Positions 1 to 5,436 of a stretch of DNA of 6,900 nucleotides are shown in pieces (the stretch's first letter is position 1; each line of letters opens with the position of its first letter). Where the stretch lies: contig CAKSPP010000072.1 in NCBI GenBank assembly GCA_934481505.1, positions 1-6,900 of the forward strand. Reading direction: 5' to 3'. This DNA comes from an uncultured Eubacteriales bacterium. GTDB lineage: Bacteria; Bacillota; Clostridia; Oscillospirales; UBA644. The notes under the pieces are model-generated. The model was not told where the DNA came from. It was given only the letters and a program-made list of their open reading frames with translations, and made no database searches. Position numbers and translations under genes: made by a program.

Positions 1-297
1 AAGCAGGATTTTCAGCTCTTCTTCGAGCTTTACAAGCTTTTCTTTTCCCGAAAAATATTCCTCTTCGACCATATCCTTGAAATCTTTTTCAAGAGGTGTT
101 TCGAGAAGCTCTTCCGCTTCGGTTACGGCAAGAGAAACATCTTCGTATTCCCTGTATTTTTCGACTATCGGAGTAAGGTTTTTATACTCTTTCATCAGGG
201 AAGTGTATTTTTCCATATCCGAAACGACCGCGGGGTCGGAAAGACTTTCTTTTATCCCGTCGTATTTTTCGGAAAGCTGTCTGAGTTTTTCTATCAT
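1..297 (-). CDS. prfA: Peptide chain release factor 1 (RF1), N-terminal part, cut by the window edge
   Basis: RF1 recognises UAA and UAG stop codons in the ribosomal A site and triggers release of the finished protein. Only the first 99 codons are present; the gene continues beyond position 1, and the full family length is about 355-360 residues. The visible part starts MIEKLRQLSEKYDGIKESLS and contains DPAVVSDMEKY, MKEYKNLTPIVEKYREY and a charged helical stretch ending in KLVKLEEELKILL. This matches the helical N-terminal domain of bacterial RF1. The GGQ and stop-codon-reading motifs lie outside the window. The ATG at 297 is preceded by GAGG at 305-308, seven bases away. A good sigma-A-like promoter sits just upstream, so it is probably transcribed independently of spo0A. 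RF2 is the main alternative, but the DPxVxxDxxKY and LxPIVEKYREY pattern is that of RF1. Confidence 0.93.
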   Translation of the reverse strand, partial: MIEKLRQLSEKYDGIKESLSDPAVVSDMEKYTSLMKEYKNLTPIVEKYREYEDVSLAVTEAEELLETPLEKDFKDMVEEEYFSGKEKLVKLEEELKILL

Positions 298-324
298 AAA
301 TTTACCTCGCTTTTTCTCATTTTA

Positions 325-353
325 AGTATAACACAACAAATAAAAAAAGTAAA
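325..353 (-). promoter_or_regulatory. Sigma-A-like promoter of prfA
   Basis: Read on the minus strand, a -35 box TTTACT (348-353) and a -10 box TATACT (325-330) are separated by exactly 17 bases. The prfA ribosome site (305-308) and ATG (297) follow immediately. The promoter lies downstream of the spo0A terminator, so prfA seems to be its own transcription unit. Confidence 0.7.
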
Positions 354-383
354 GAACTTCAATATAAAGTTCGCATATTATCC

Positions 384-432
384 TATAAAATAAAAGAAAT
401 CGGAGCTGCAAAGAATAATCTTTACAGCTCCG
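384..432 (-). terminator. Rho-independent terminator of spo0A
   Basis: On the minus strand, an 8-bp stem CGGAGCTG/CAGCTCCG (arms 425-432 and 401-408) extends past one mismatch into a 4-bp stem around a 6-base loop. It is followed by a T-rich tail at 384-400. It sits about 18 bases after the spo0A stop codon. The plus strand has no T tract after the stem, so it should act only leftward. Confidence 0.82.
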
Positions 433-449
433 CAAAGAAAGGGAAAAAG

Positions 450-1274
450 TTATGACGCTATCGCAAGATTTTTGTAGTCCATGCTTTCAAGTCGGATAAA
501 ATCGGCAACTATTGCTATAAATTCCGAATTTGTCGGCTTTCCGCGGCTGTCGTCGACGGTATATCCGAAGAGGCTGTCAAGGGTATCGATATTTCCTCTC
601 GACCAGGCGACCTCTATTGCGTGTCTTATCGCCCGTTCGACTCTCGACGGCGAAGTTTCGTAGCTTTTCGCTATCGTCGGGTAAATGATTTTCGTCACCG
701 CATTTATCGCGTCGGGCGACTCAATCGACATCATTATTGCATTACGGAGATATTGGTAGCCCTTGATATGAGCGGGGATTCCTATTTCGGAAATCACCGA
801 AGTGATTCTCCGTTCAAGCTCAAATTCAAGGTCTTCGCGGCTTCTCGGCGTTCTTTTCGAAAAAATTCTGCCTTTCTTTTCTTCAGTGTCGGTTTCGGGG
901 AAAAGCATATCGAGCCTTTCGTTGAGAACATCGAAAGAAACAGGTTTCATCATGTAATAATCGACTCCGAGGGACATCATTTCCGAAACCACCGAGTCGA
1001 CGGCAAGGGAGGAACAAACAATGAAAATCGGCTTCTTATGAAGAGACATCTGCGAAACGCGACGCATAAACTCAAGGCCGTCAGTTTTTGAAAGAATAAC
1101 ATCGAAAATAACGATATTTACCATTTCTCTTTTTATCTGATCGAGAGCAAGAGAGACATCGCAGGTCGTTTCGATATTCCTGTACCCAAATTCCAAAAAT
1201 TTTTCTTTGCAGGTGGCTTTGAAACCGTCCTGTTCGTCAAGAATCAAAATTTTAAGATTGTGTTTTTCTGTCAT
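450..1274 (-). CDS. spo0A: Sporulation master response regulator Spo0A
   Basis: Spo0A is a phosphorylation-controlled transcription factor that commits endospore-forming Firmicutes to sporulation. The 274-residue product has a receiver domain (about residues 7-125): acidic pocket D13/E14, phosphoacceptor D58 in FDVILSKTDG, a serine pair at 88-89 in the switch position and K110 in MMKP. A linker leads to the Spo0A C-terminal DNA-binding domain (about 155-264). That part is nearly diagnostic, with EIGIPAHIKGYQYLR, SRVERAIRHAIEVAWSRGNI (recognition region, 210-229), SLFGYTV and KPTNSEFIA. The ATG at 1274 has AAAGGAAG at 1283-1290 nine bases upstream. The receiver is slightly unusual: the common MPxxDG after the phospho-Asp is LSKTDG, and the tail extends about ten residues past RLE. 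The upstream region holds a promoter and a 0A box, suggesting autoregulation. Identity is very secure. Confidence 0.98.
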   Translation of the reverse strand: MTEKHNLKILILDEQDGFKATCKEKFLEFGYRNIETTCDVSLALDQIKREMVNIVIFDVILSKTDGLEFMRRVSQMSLHKKPIFIVCSSLAVDSVVSEMMSLGVDYYMMKPVSFDVLNERLDMLFPETDTEEKKGRIFSKRTPRSREDLEFELERRITSVISEIGIPAHIKGYQYLRNAIMMSIESPDAINAVTKIIYPTIAKSYETSPSRVERAIRHAIEVAWSRGNIDTLDSLFGYTVDDSRGKPTNSEFIAIVADFIRLESMDYKNLAIAS

Positions 1275-1345
1275 TGGATTTTCTTCCTTTTAGTGTAGAT
1301 TAAGATTGTCTTTCCGGCCGAGAAAGTACCACATTCTTCTTATAC

Positions 1346-1374
1346 ATCATACCAAAAAGAGTGTGTAATTTTAA
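1346..1374 (-). promoter_or_regulatory. Extended -10 promoter of spo0A
   Basis: On the minus strand the -10 box is TATGAT (1346-1351), preceded by TGG (1352-1354), an extended -10 motif. A weak -35 box TTAAAA (1369-1374) lies exactly 17 bases upstream. Transcription would start near 1339, giving a leader of about 65 bases. I looked for the sigma-H pattern (AGGAAT-like -35 with GAAT -10) known from B. subtilis spo0A and did not find a convincing one. Confidence 0.6.
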
Positions 1375-1454
1375 GGTGGTAGGTGTCGAAATTGTGTCAT
1401 TTTTCAAAATAGCGGTGAAACTTTTACAAACTATGCCAAAACCTTAAAAATTAC
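1365..1454. repeat. Long-arm inverted repeat spanning the spo0A promoter upstream region
   Basis: The arm GTAATTTTAAGGT (1365-1377) is matched in reverse complement by ACCTTAAAAATTAC (1441-1454), differing by one extra A:T pair. The arms are 63 bases apart and enclose the 0A box. The proximal arm covers the predicted -35 box of spo0A. It could be paired operator half-sites, or a hairpin in a read-through transcript. The function is unknown. Confidence 0.5.
1384..1390 (+). promoter_or_regulatory. Perfect Spo0A binding box upstream of spo0A
   Basis: TGTCGAA on the plus strand (TTCGACA on the minus strand) is an exact match to the 0A box core known from B. subtilis. It lies nine bases upstream of the predicted spo0A -35 box, around -45 to -51 relative to the inferred start. 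That is a position suited to activation by phosphorylated Spo0A. A 7-mer occurs by chance, so the support is mainly its position in the short upstream region of spo0A itself. Confidence 0.5.
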
Positions 1455-1542
1455 GATATTATCAATAAAAATCCAAGACAAAATTCGTTCGGGAAATATA
1501 AAAATTGCAGTTTTTAATAAATAAAAACATCGTTTTTCGCAC

Positions 1543-1620
1543 TTCGCCGTCACCTTTTTGTCATAAACCCTAAACTTTGTCACAGAACAGAACCGAACGG
1601 CGAAACCGCCGCTTCGCCGT
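1543..1620 (-). other. Three-arm hairpin region after the anti-sigma gene, possible terminator
   Basis: On the minus strand, ACGGCGAA (1613-1620) pairs perfectly with TTCGCCGT (1597-1604) around an 8-base GC-rich loop, eight bases after the rsiV-like stop codon. A second copy, ACGGCGAA at 1543-1550, could pair with the same middle arm instead. The two outer arms share a 10-mer, GACGGCGAAG. The first hairpin is followed by only a moderately T-rich stretch, so termination may be partial. The rest of 1275-1627 holds the spo0A promoter region; I saw no gene there. Confidence 0.5.
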
Positions 1621-1627
1621 CGTCTTT

Positions 1628-2500
1628 TCAGTTATAAAGCAGTTTTCCCTCGTAAAGAGTTTTCGGGATTACGAATTCGGGACAGCCCATCGACCCAGGA
1701 GCAATCTGGTATTTGTCGAAAACGATAACAAGGTCGCCGTCGTTATTGAAATAGAAATGCTGATCGGCAGTAATCCCCTCATACTTAAAGTAAGAGCTTT
1801 CTTCCTTTGTCCAATACATAACTTCACTGCTTGCCGCCATTTCTTCCTTTATCCGCTCATAGACATAATCGGAAAAGACCGTAACATAATCAAAATCTTT
1901 TTTGAAAAGATTTGAAAGCGTCACCCTGCGGTAATGTTTTTTATCGATATGATAGAAAGTCTGTTCGAGGTTACTGCTTCCCGAAGCTTCGCTTATCATA
2001 AATTTCAGCGTAAACCAGTCGTCGGTGTCGGTAACGACATCATAATCGACGGAAAGCGAAAAATGTGCGTCGACAATTTCGCTGCTGTCCTTTTCGAAAA
2101 TCTGCATCTTTTCCGACGCTTTTTTCGTGATGTCGTCATTGATTTCCTGTATAAGCCCCTTGATTTCGTCGGTGCCCGAAATTTCGGGAAGTCTTATGTT
2201 TTCGTGAGTCCTGTCGCCGTTTTCGTGGAATTCCCAGACGGTAACGACCTTGACAAAATCGCCGAGAACGGGAACATCGAGCATCGCGTAGGCGACATCT
2301 CTGCTTATATTCGGCAGAATTATCATAACAAGCAGGGCGATAACCGCAACCCTGCCGAGAGCCGGCCAGAACCGATTTTTCTTCTTTTTGACGGAACAGA
2401 GGTTTTCAACGGTTTTGTCTATCTTGTCGGAAACATCCTCCGGAAGTTCGGGAGCCTCTTTTTTCAAGAGATTTTTCAGTTTTCGGTCAAAATTTTTCAC
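1628..2500 (-). CDS. rsiV: RsiV-like transmembrane anti-sigma factor
   Basis: This 290-residue protein probably holds the adjacent ECF sigma factor inactive at the membrane. Residues 1-46 are charged and lysine-rich (cytoplasmic, sigma-binding). Residues 47-64 form one membrane segment (VAVIALLVMIILP), and the rest is extracellular. After the membrane segment comes VPVLGDFVKVVTVWEF (76-91). The C-terminal part (about 185-282) looks like the DUF3298 domain of RsiV: YRRVTLSNLF, then YFNNDGDLVIVFDKYQIAPG and EFVIP. B. subtilis RsiV (about 285 residues) binds lysozyme through this region and is then cut by signal peptidase; here AYA at 70-72 is a possible cleavage site. The start is GTG at 2500, supported by a very strong ribosome site inside the end of the sigma gene. 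Lysozyme as the signal is inferred from family resemblance, not shown. Confidence 0.8.
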   Translation of the reverse strand: MKNFDRKLKNLLKKEAPELPEDVSDKIDKTVENLCSVKKKKNRFWPALGRVAVIALLVMIILPNISRDVAYAMLDVPVLGDFVKVVTVWEFHENGDRTHENIRLPEISGTDEIKGLIQEINDDITKKASEKMQIFEKDSSEIVDAHFSLSVDYDVVTDTDDWFTLKFMISEASGSSNLEQTFYHIDKKHYRRVTLSNLFKKDFDYVTVFSDYVYERIKEEMAASSEVMYWTKEESSYFKYEGITADQHFYFNNDGDLVIVFDKYQIAPGSMGCPEFVIPKTLYEGKLLYN

Positions 2501-2502
2501 GG

Positions 2503-2985
2503 TTACACCTCCTCAAGGCTTTGCCTCAAAGCTTCTCTCGCTCTTGAAAGCCTTTTTTTAACGGTATCTTCGGAAATTCCGAGAACCTTTGAGATTTCCT
2601 TTATTGACAGATCCTGATAGTAAAATAATAAAATCACCGTTCTTTGCTCTAATTTAAGACGGGAAACCGTTTCCCAAAGCGTCACTTTTTCTTCGGTTTC
2701 GGTTTCTTTGTCGGGGACTTCCTCAATATCGTCCGTCGGAACGGACTTATTTCTTCCGCGGATAACGGCATAACATTCGTTTGTTAAAATTTTCAGAATC
2801 CACGGTTTGAATTTTTCGGTAAACCGCAGAGTGTCGAGCCTTTCATACGCCTTATAGAGCGTTTGCTGAACCGCGTCTTCGGCGTCTTCTTTATTTTTTA
2901 AGATACTGAGAGAAATGGCGTACATATCGCCTTTCATCTCGAAAACCGCCGAACAGAACCTCTCCGTTCTGATTTTTTCTGTCAT
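2503..2985 (-). CDS. sigV: ECF-family RNA polymerase sigma factor (SigV-type)
   Basis: This 160-residue extracytoplasmic-function sigma factor directs RNA polymerase to a stress regulon. Region 2 spans about residues 10-78: the segment DAEDAVQQTLYKAYERLDTL is the typical sigma-70 region 2 core helix pair, followed by FKPWILKILTNECY. A short acidic linker (DDIEEVPDKETETEEKV) leads to region 4 (about 103-157), with the helix-turn-helix DLSIKEISKVLGISEDTVKKRLSRAREAL. There is no region 1 or 3, as expected for ECF sigmas. The ATG at 2985 has a modest GGGGGA ribosome site, 18 bases after the SGNH stop codon. The RsiV-like neighbour, two bases downstream, is the reason for the SigV-type assignment; the sigma sequence alone would support only a general ECF call. 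Nine of its twelve arginines are AGA/AGG. Confidence 0.88.
   Translation of the reverse strand: MTEKIRTERFCSAVFEMKGDMYAISLSILKNKEDAEDAVQQTLYKAYERLDTLRFTEKFKPWILKILTNECYAVIRGRNKSVPTDDIEEVPDKETETEEKVTLWETVSRLKLEQRTVILLFYYQDLSIKEISKVLGISEDTVKKRLSRAREALRQSLEEV
2506..2514 (-). promoter_or_regulatory. Strong ribosome binding site for the anti-sigma gene, inside the sigma gene
   Basis: On the minus strand GAGGAGGTG forms the last three sense codons (Glu-Glu-Val) of the sigma factor. The stop TAA, two bases and the GTG start at 2500 follow. This fixes the GTG start and implies translational coupling of anti-sigma to sigma production. Confidence 0.85.
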
Positions 2986-3003
2986 TTCGTCCCCCGCAGA
3001 CGG

Positions 3004-3918
3004 CTATTTTACTACAACGTTGTTTTTCAGCCAGTCTGCCCATTTAATCGTATATTTTGCGTAAAGATGAGTTCCGTCTCCGGTATATTCCGACCGCAGA
3101 TTTCCGTTTTCGTCGTCGAAAATCGGGTTTACATCGAGATAATAAACCGTTTTTCCGTCGGCAAGCCCCTTGATTCCGTCGTTAAGAGCGTTGAGGTTTG
3201 CATTGTTGCAGTCGTATATATTTTTGTCGGACTCTTTTTTTGTAAGATGAATATTCGCGTTCGCGTAAATTATCGCGTCGGGCTGCAATTCCTTTATTTT
3301 TTCGATGAACGCCCCGTACTTTTTCACGGTCTGTTTTATATTGTAGCCGCACTCGTTCACGCCCGTTATTATATAGATTTTTCCGTATTTTTTCTTCGTT
3401 AAAAGGTCGGTTAAATTAGTTTCGACGCCGCCCACTTCCGCAGTTTTCTTTTCGACATTGTAAATACTCAAACCGACGACGGTGAAGAAATCGGCACCGT
3501 CGATTTTTCCGTAATATTTAAGGTCTTCGGCACGGCTGTCCCCTATAATTAAGGCGTCGTCGAAATATCCGTCGGGAGCCGCGACAAAACCGTTTGTCGG
3601 TTTCGTTTCGGGCGTTTCGGGGTTTGCCGCAGGTTTTTCCGGTTTTTTGATCGGTTTTGTTGTGTTGTCCGTCGGTCTTTCGGGGTCTTGTGTCGGGGTT
3701 TCGGGGTCTTTCGTCTCGCTTTTATCCTGATTTTCGGGCTTTTTTTCTTCGTTTTTCATTCCGACCAGACCGACCGTTTTCACGGAGCCTGCTCCGTTCG
3801 TAATCAGCTCGATTTTGCCGTTATCGACAGTGATAAATCCATAAAGCCAAAGACCGGCAACTATAAAAACCGCAAATACCGCACACGCCGAGGCAAGGCA
3901 GATAATTTTCTTCTTCAT
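3004..3918 (-). CDS. Membrane-anchored SGNH/GDSL-fold esterase or O-acyltransferase partner
   Basis: The 304-residue protein has a signal-anchor (residues 4-29, after a KKK start). A Pro/Thr/Glu/Lys-rich low-complexity linker follows (about 56-108) that could span the cell wall. The extracellular SGNH domain is at about 117-300. The SGNH hallmarks are all present: nucleophile Ser128 in IGDSR, Gly149 in VVGLS, Asn188 in TGVNE, and Asp281/His284 in GDGTHL. The catalytic set therefore looks intact. SGNH proteins next to MBOAT transporters (PatB, AlgX/AlgJ, DltD-like systems) transfer or remove O-acyl groups on peptidoglycan or polysaccharides. Here the MBOAT gene ends ten bases upstream, and the ribosome site AAGGTG (3924-3929) overlaps its TGA stop, so the two are translationally coupled. 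Substrate and reaction direction (transferase or esterase) cannot be read from sequence. Confidence 0.85.
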   Translation of the reverse strand: MKKKIICLASACAVFAVFIVAGLWLYGFITVDNGKIELITNGAGSVKTVGLVGMKNEEKKPENQDKSETKDPETPTQDPERPTDNTTKPIKKPEKPAANPETPETKPTNGFVAAPDGYFDDALIIGDSRAEDLKYYGKIDGADFFTVVGLSIYNVEKKTAEVGGVETNLTDLLTKKKYGKIYIITGVNECGYNIKQTVKKYGAFIEKIKELQPDAIIYANANIHLTKKESDKNIYDCNNANLNALNDGIKGLADGKTVYYLDVNPIFDDENGNLRSEYTGDGTHLYAKYTIKWADWLKNNVVVK

Positions 3919-3923
3919 TTTTA

Positions 3924-3931
3924 CACCTTCA
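3924..3931 (-). promoter_or_regulatory. Ribosome binding site of the SGNH gene overlapping the MBOAT stop codon
   Basis: Minus-strand TGAAGGTG merges the stop codon TGA of the MBOAT gene with the AAGGTG ribosome site, six bases (TAAAA plus spacing) before the ATG at 3918. This couples translation of the two proteins. Confidence 0.75.
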
Positions 3932-5317
3932 GAAATTGAAATACATAAAAGGGTCGTTCATTCCCTTGAAAATACAATAGACCGCATACGCAAAAGTCAC
4001 AATAAGCAGCAGATATTCAAACCATTTCGTCCTGATTTTCTTATAGAAAAATCCGGGAAGCCCCGTCGCAAAAAGCAGCCCCGCGAAAACGTAAATCCCG
4101 TATTGCGAAAGGTAATTTGCGAAATCGCCCGCGTAGACATTAACGCCTCCGACGCCGACAAGCCGACCAAAAGCCGTGCCGAGTTTTTCGAGGTCGGGAA
4201 TTGCAAAAATCATCCATTGGACGGGAATTAAAATCGCCATATAAACATGGCCTGCGATTTTCGAGCGGTCGAGAACCTTGTAAAGTCCCGCTTTTTCGAC
4301 CGAAATGCAAATAAAAAGCAGAAGCCCCCACAGAACGAAATTCCAGTTTGCCCCGTGCCAAAGGGCGGTGAACATCCAGACGACGAAAAGATTGAAATAT
4401 GTTCTCGCCTTTCCGCAGCGGTTGCCGCCGAGAGGGATATAGATGTAATCTCTGAACCACGAGCCGAGCGTTATATGCCAACGCCGCCAGAATTCGGTCA
4501 TGGATTTTGAAATATAGGGCAGGTTGAAATTTTCGGGAAGAGTAAAACCCGTCATTTTCCCGAGACCGACAGCCATTAAGGAATATCCGCAGAAATCAAA
4601 ATAAAGTTGAAGCGAATAAGCGATAATTCCGAGCCACATCATCGGGGTTGAAACCGACTCATAGCCGATTTTCCCGACAGCCGTCCACAATCCGCCGAGG
4701 CGGTTCGCAATTATTACTTTATACGCAAGCCCCAAAATGAAGGTCGCAATTCCTTCATAAAATAAAGACCACGGGATTTTCTTTTTTGTCCGAAGCTCCG
4801 GCAGGATATCGGGATATCGGACAATGGGTCCCGAAACGAGGTGCGAAAACATCAAAGTATGGGTCGCGAAAGTGATTATATTTTTTTCGGCGTGCGTCTT
4901 TTTCTTATAGACGTCGACGATATACGCCGAATTCTGAAAGGTGTAAAAGCTTATGCCGACGGGCAAAGCAAGATTAAGTACGGGAAGTGAAAGCGAAAAC
5001 GCCGAATTCAGGTTTTCGGTTATGAAATCGACATATTTGAAGAGTGCAAGATTGCCGAAATTCAGTATAAGCCCGACGACAAGCCAGATCTTTTTATGTT
5101 TTTCGTCCTTTTCGATAAGTAAAGCCGCCCCGAAATTTATTAAGGTGAAAAGCGGCAGCAGCGGAATATACGCGGGATTTTTAATGACGCTGCAAATATA
5201 AAAAAACAGGCTGAACAGCAGCATACAGCCGTTTTTTAAGCGGTTCGGCACCAGGAAATAGGCGACAAGAAAACACGGTAAAAACCAAAATAAAAACTCC
5301 GTACTGCTGAAAACCAT
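3929..5317 (-). CDS. MBOAT-family membrane O-acyltransferase (AlgI/PatA/DltB-like)
   Basis: This 462-residue polytopic membrane protein belongs to the membrane-bound O-acyltransferase family, whose bacterial members move acyl groups across the membrane for transfer to glycans or wall polymers. It starts MVFSSTEFLFWFLPCFLVAY. It contains the family marks LPVGISFYTFQ (118-128), the loop WRRWHITLGSWFRDYIYIPL (277-296) followed by GGNR, and the invariant histidine His321 in ALWHGANW (318-325), with hydrophobic segments throughout. Length is normal for AlgI/PatA. The ATG at 5317 has an excellent ribosome site, AAAGGAGG at 5325-5332, seven bases upstream. It is the first gene of the operon, followed by an SGNH protein as in PatA-PatB and AlgI-AlgJ/X systems. 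DltB is less likely because no dltA/dltC carrier genes are adjacent. The acceptor glycan is unknown. Confidence 0.92.
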   Translation of the reverse strand: MVFSSTEFLFWFLPCFLVAYFLVPNRLKNGCMLLFSLFFYICSVIKNPAYIPLLPLFTLINFGAALLIEKDEKHKKIWLVVGLILNFGNLALFKYVDFITENLNSAFSLSLPVLNLALPVGISFYTFQNSAYIVDVYKKKTHAEKNIITFATHTLMFSHLVSGPIVRYPDILPELRTKKKIPWSLFYEGIATFILGLAYKVIIANRLGGLWTAVGKIGYESVSTPMMWLGIIAYSLQLYFDFCGYSLMAVGLGKMTGFTLPENFNLPYISKSMTEFWRRWHITLGSWFRDYIYIPLGGNRCGKARTYFNLFVVWMFTALWHGANWNFVLWGLLLFICISVEKAGLYKVLDRSKIAGHVYMAILIPVQWMIFAIPDLEKLGTAFGRLVGVGGVNVYAGDFANYLSQYGIYVFAGLLFATGLPGFFYKKIRTKWFEYLLLIVTFAYAVYCIFKGMNDPFMYFNF

Positions 5318-5350
5318 ATTGACGCCTCCTTTTTTGTACTCTGTAAATAA

Positions 5351-5377
5351 GATGCAGAAAACATAAAAAAGGTGACA
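5351..5377 (-). promoter_or_regulatory. Weak candidate ECF-type promoter of the O-acyltransferase/sigma operon
   Basis: Only about 60 bases separate the mscL terminator from the MBOAT start, and they hold no convincing sigma-A promoter. On the minus strand TGTCACCTTTTT (the TGTCAC at 5372-5377) resembles the Bacillus ECF -35 TGAAACNTTT. CATC at 5351-5354, 17 bases on, resembles the -10 CGTC. Each element has mismatches, so this is speculative. The spacing and the distance to the ribosome site are sensible for autoregulation. Confidence 0.28.
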
Positions 5378-5414
5378 AAAAGGCTGTAAAAATTTTTTAT
5401 TTTACAGCCTTTTT
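5377..5414. terminator. Perfect 15-bp hairpin terminator, end of mscL, probably bidirectional
   Basis: AAAAAGGCTGTAAAA (5377-5391) and TTTTACAGCCTTTTT (5400-5414) are perfect reverse complements around an 8-base A/T loop. Either strand gives A-tract, stem, T-tract order, so it can terminate in both directions. It lies 22 bases past the mscL stop codon and insulates mscL from the downstream operon. Confidence 0.88.
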
Positions 5415-5436
5415 CGGTTTTTGCATTTTTCTGAAA

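Noticed and set aside
621..1091. Plus-strand open frame of 156 codons
   Set aside because: It lies wholly antisense to spo0A, is rich in Arg/Phe/His as expected for a shadow frame, and has no recognisable domain.
1416..1425. TGAAACTTTT, a perfect Bacillus ECF -35 match on the plus strand
   Set aside because: No CGTC or CGTA -10 lies 16-17 bases downstream, and it would point antisense into rsiV.
1712..1720. TTTGTCGAA, a perfect Spo0A-box match
   Set aside because: It is inside the rsiV-like coding sequence, where it encodes Phe-Asp-Lys, far from any promoter; expected by chance from codon use.
1934..2617. Plus-strand open frame of 227 codons
   Set aside because: It is antisense to the rsiV-like and sigma genes, both of which have clear domains and ribosome sites.
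4140..4510. Overlapping open frames on both strands within the MBOAT gene
   Set aside because: They are shadows of the MBOAT reading frame, which has the conserved histidine and other family motifs.
3929..5317. Identification of the MBOAT gene as dltB
   Set aside because: No dltA, dltC or dltX is adjacent, and the partner is an SGNH protein with sigma/anti-sigma genes, so a D-alanylation role is not supported.
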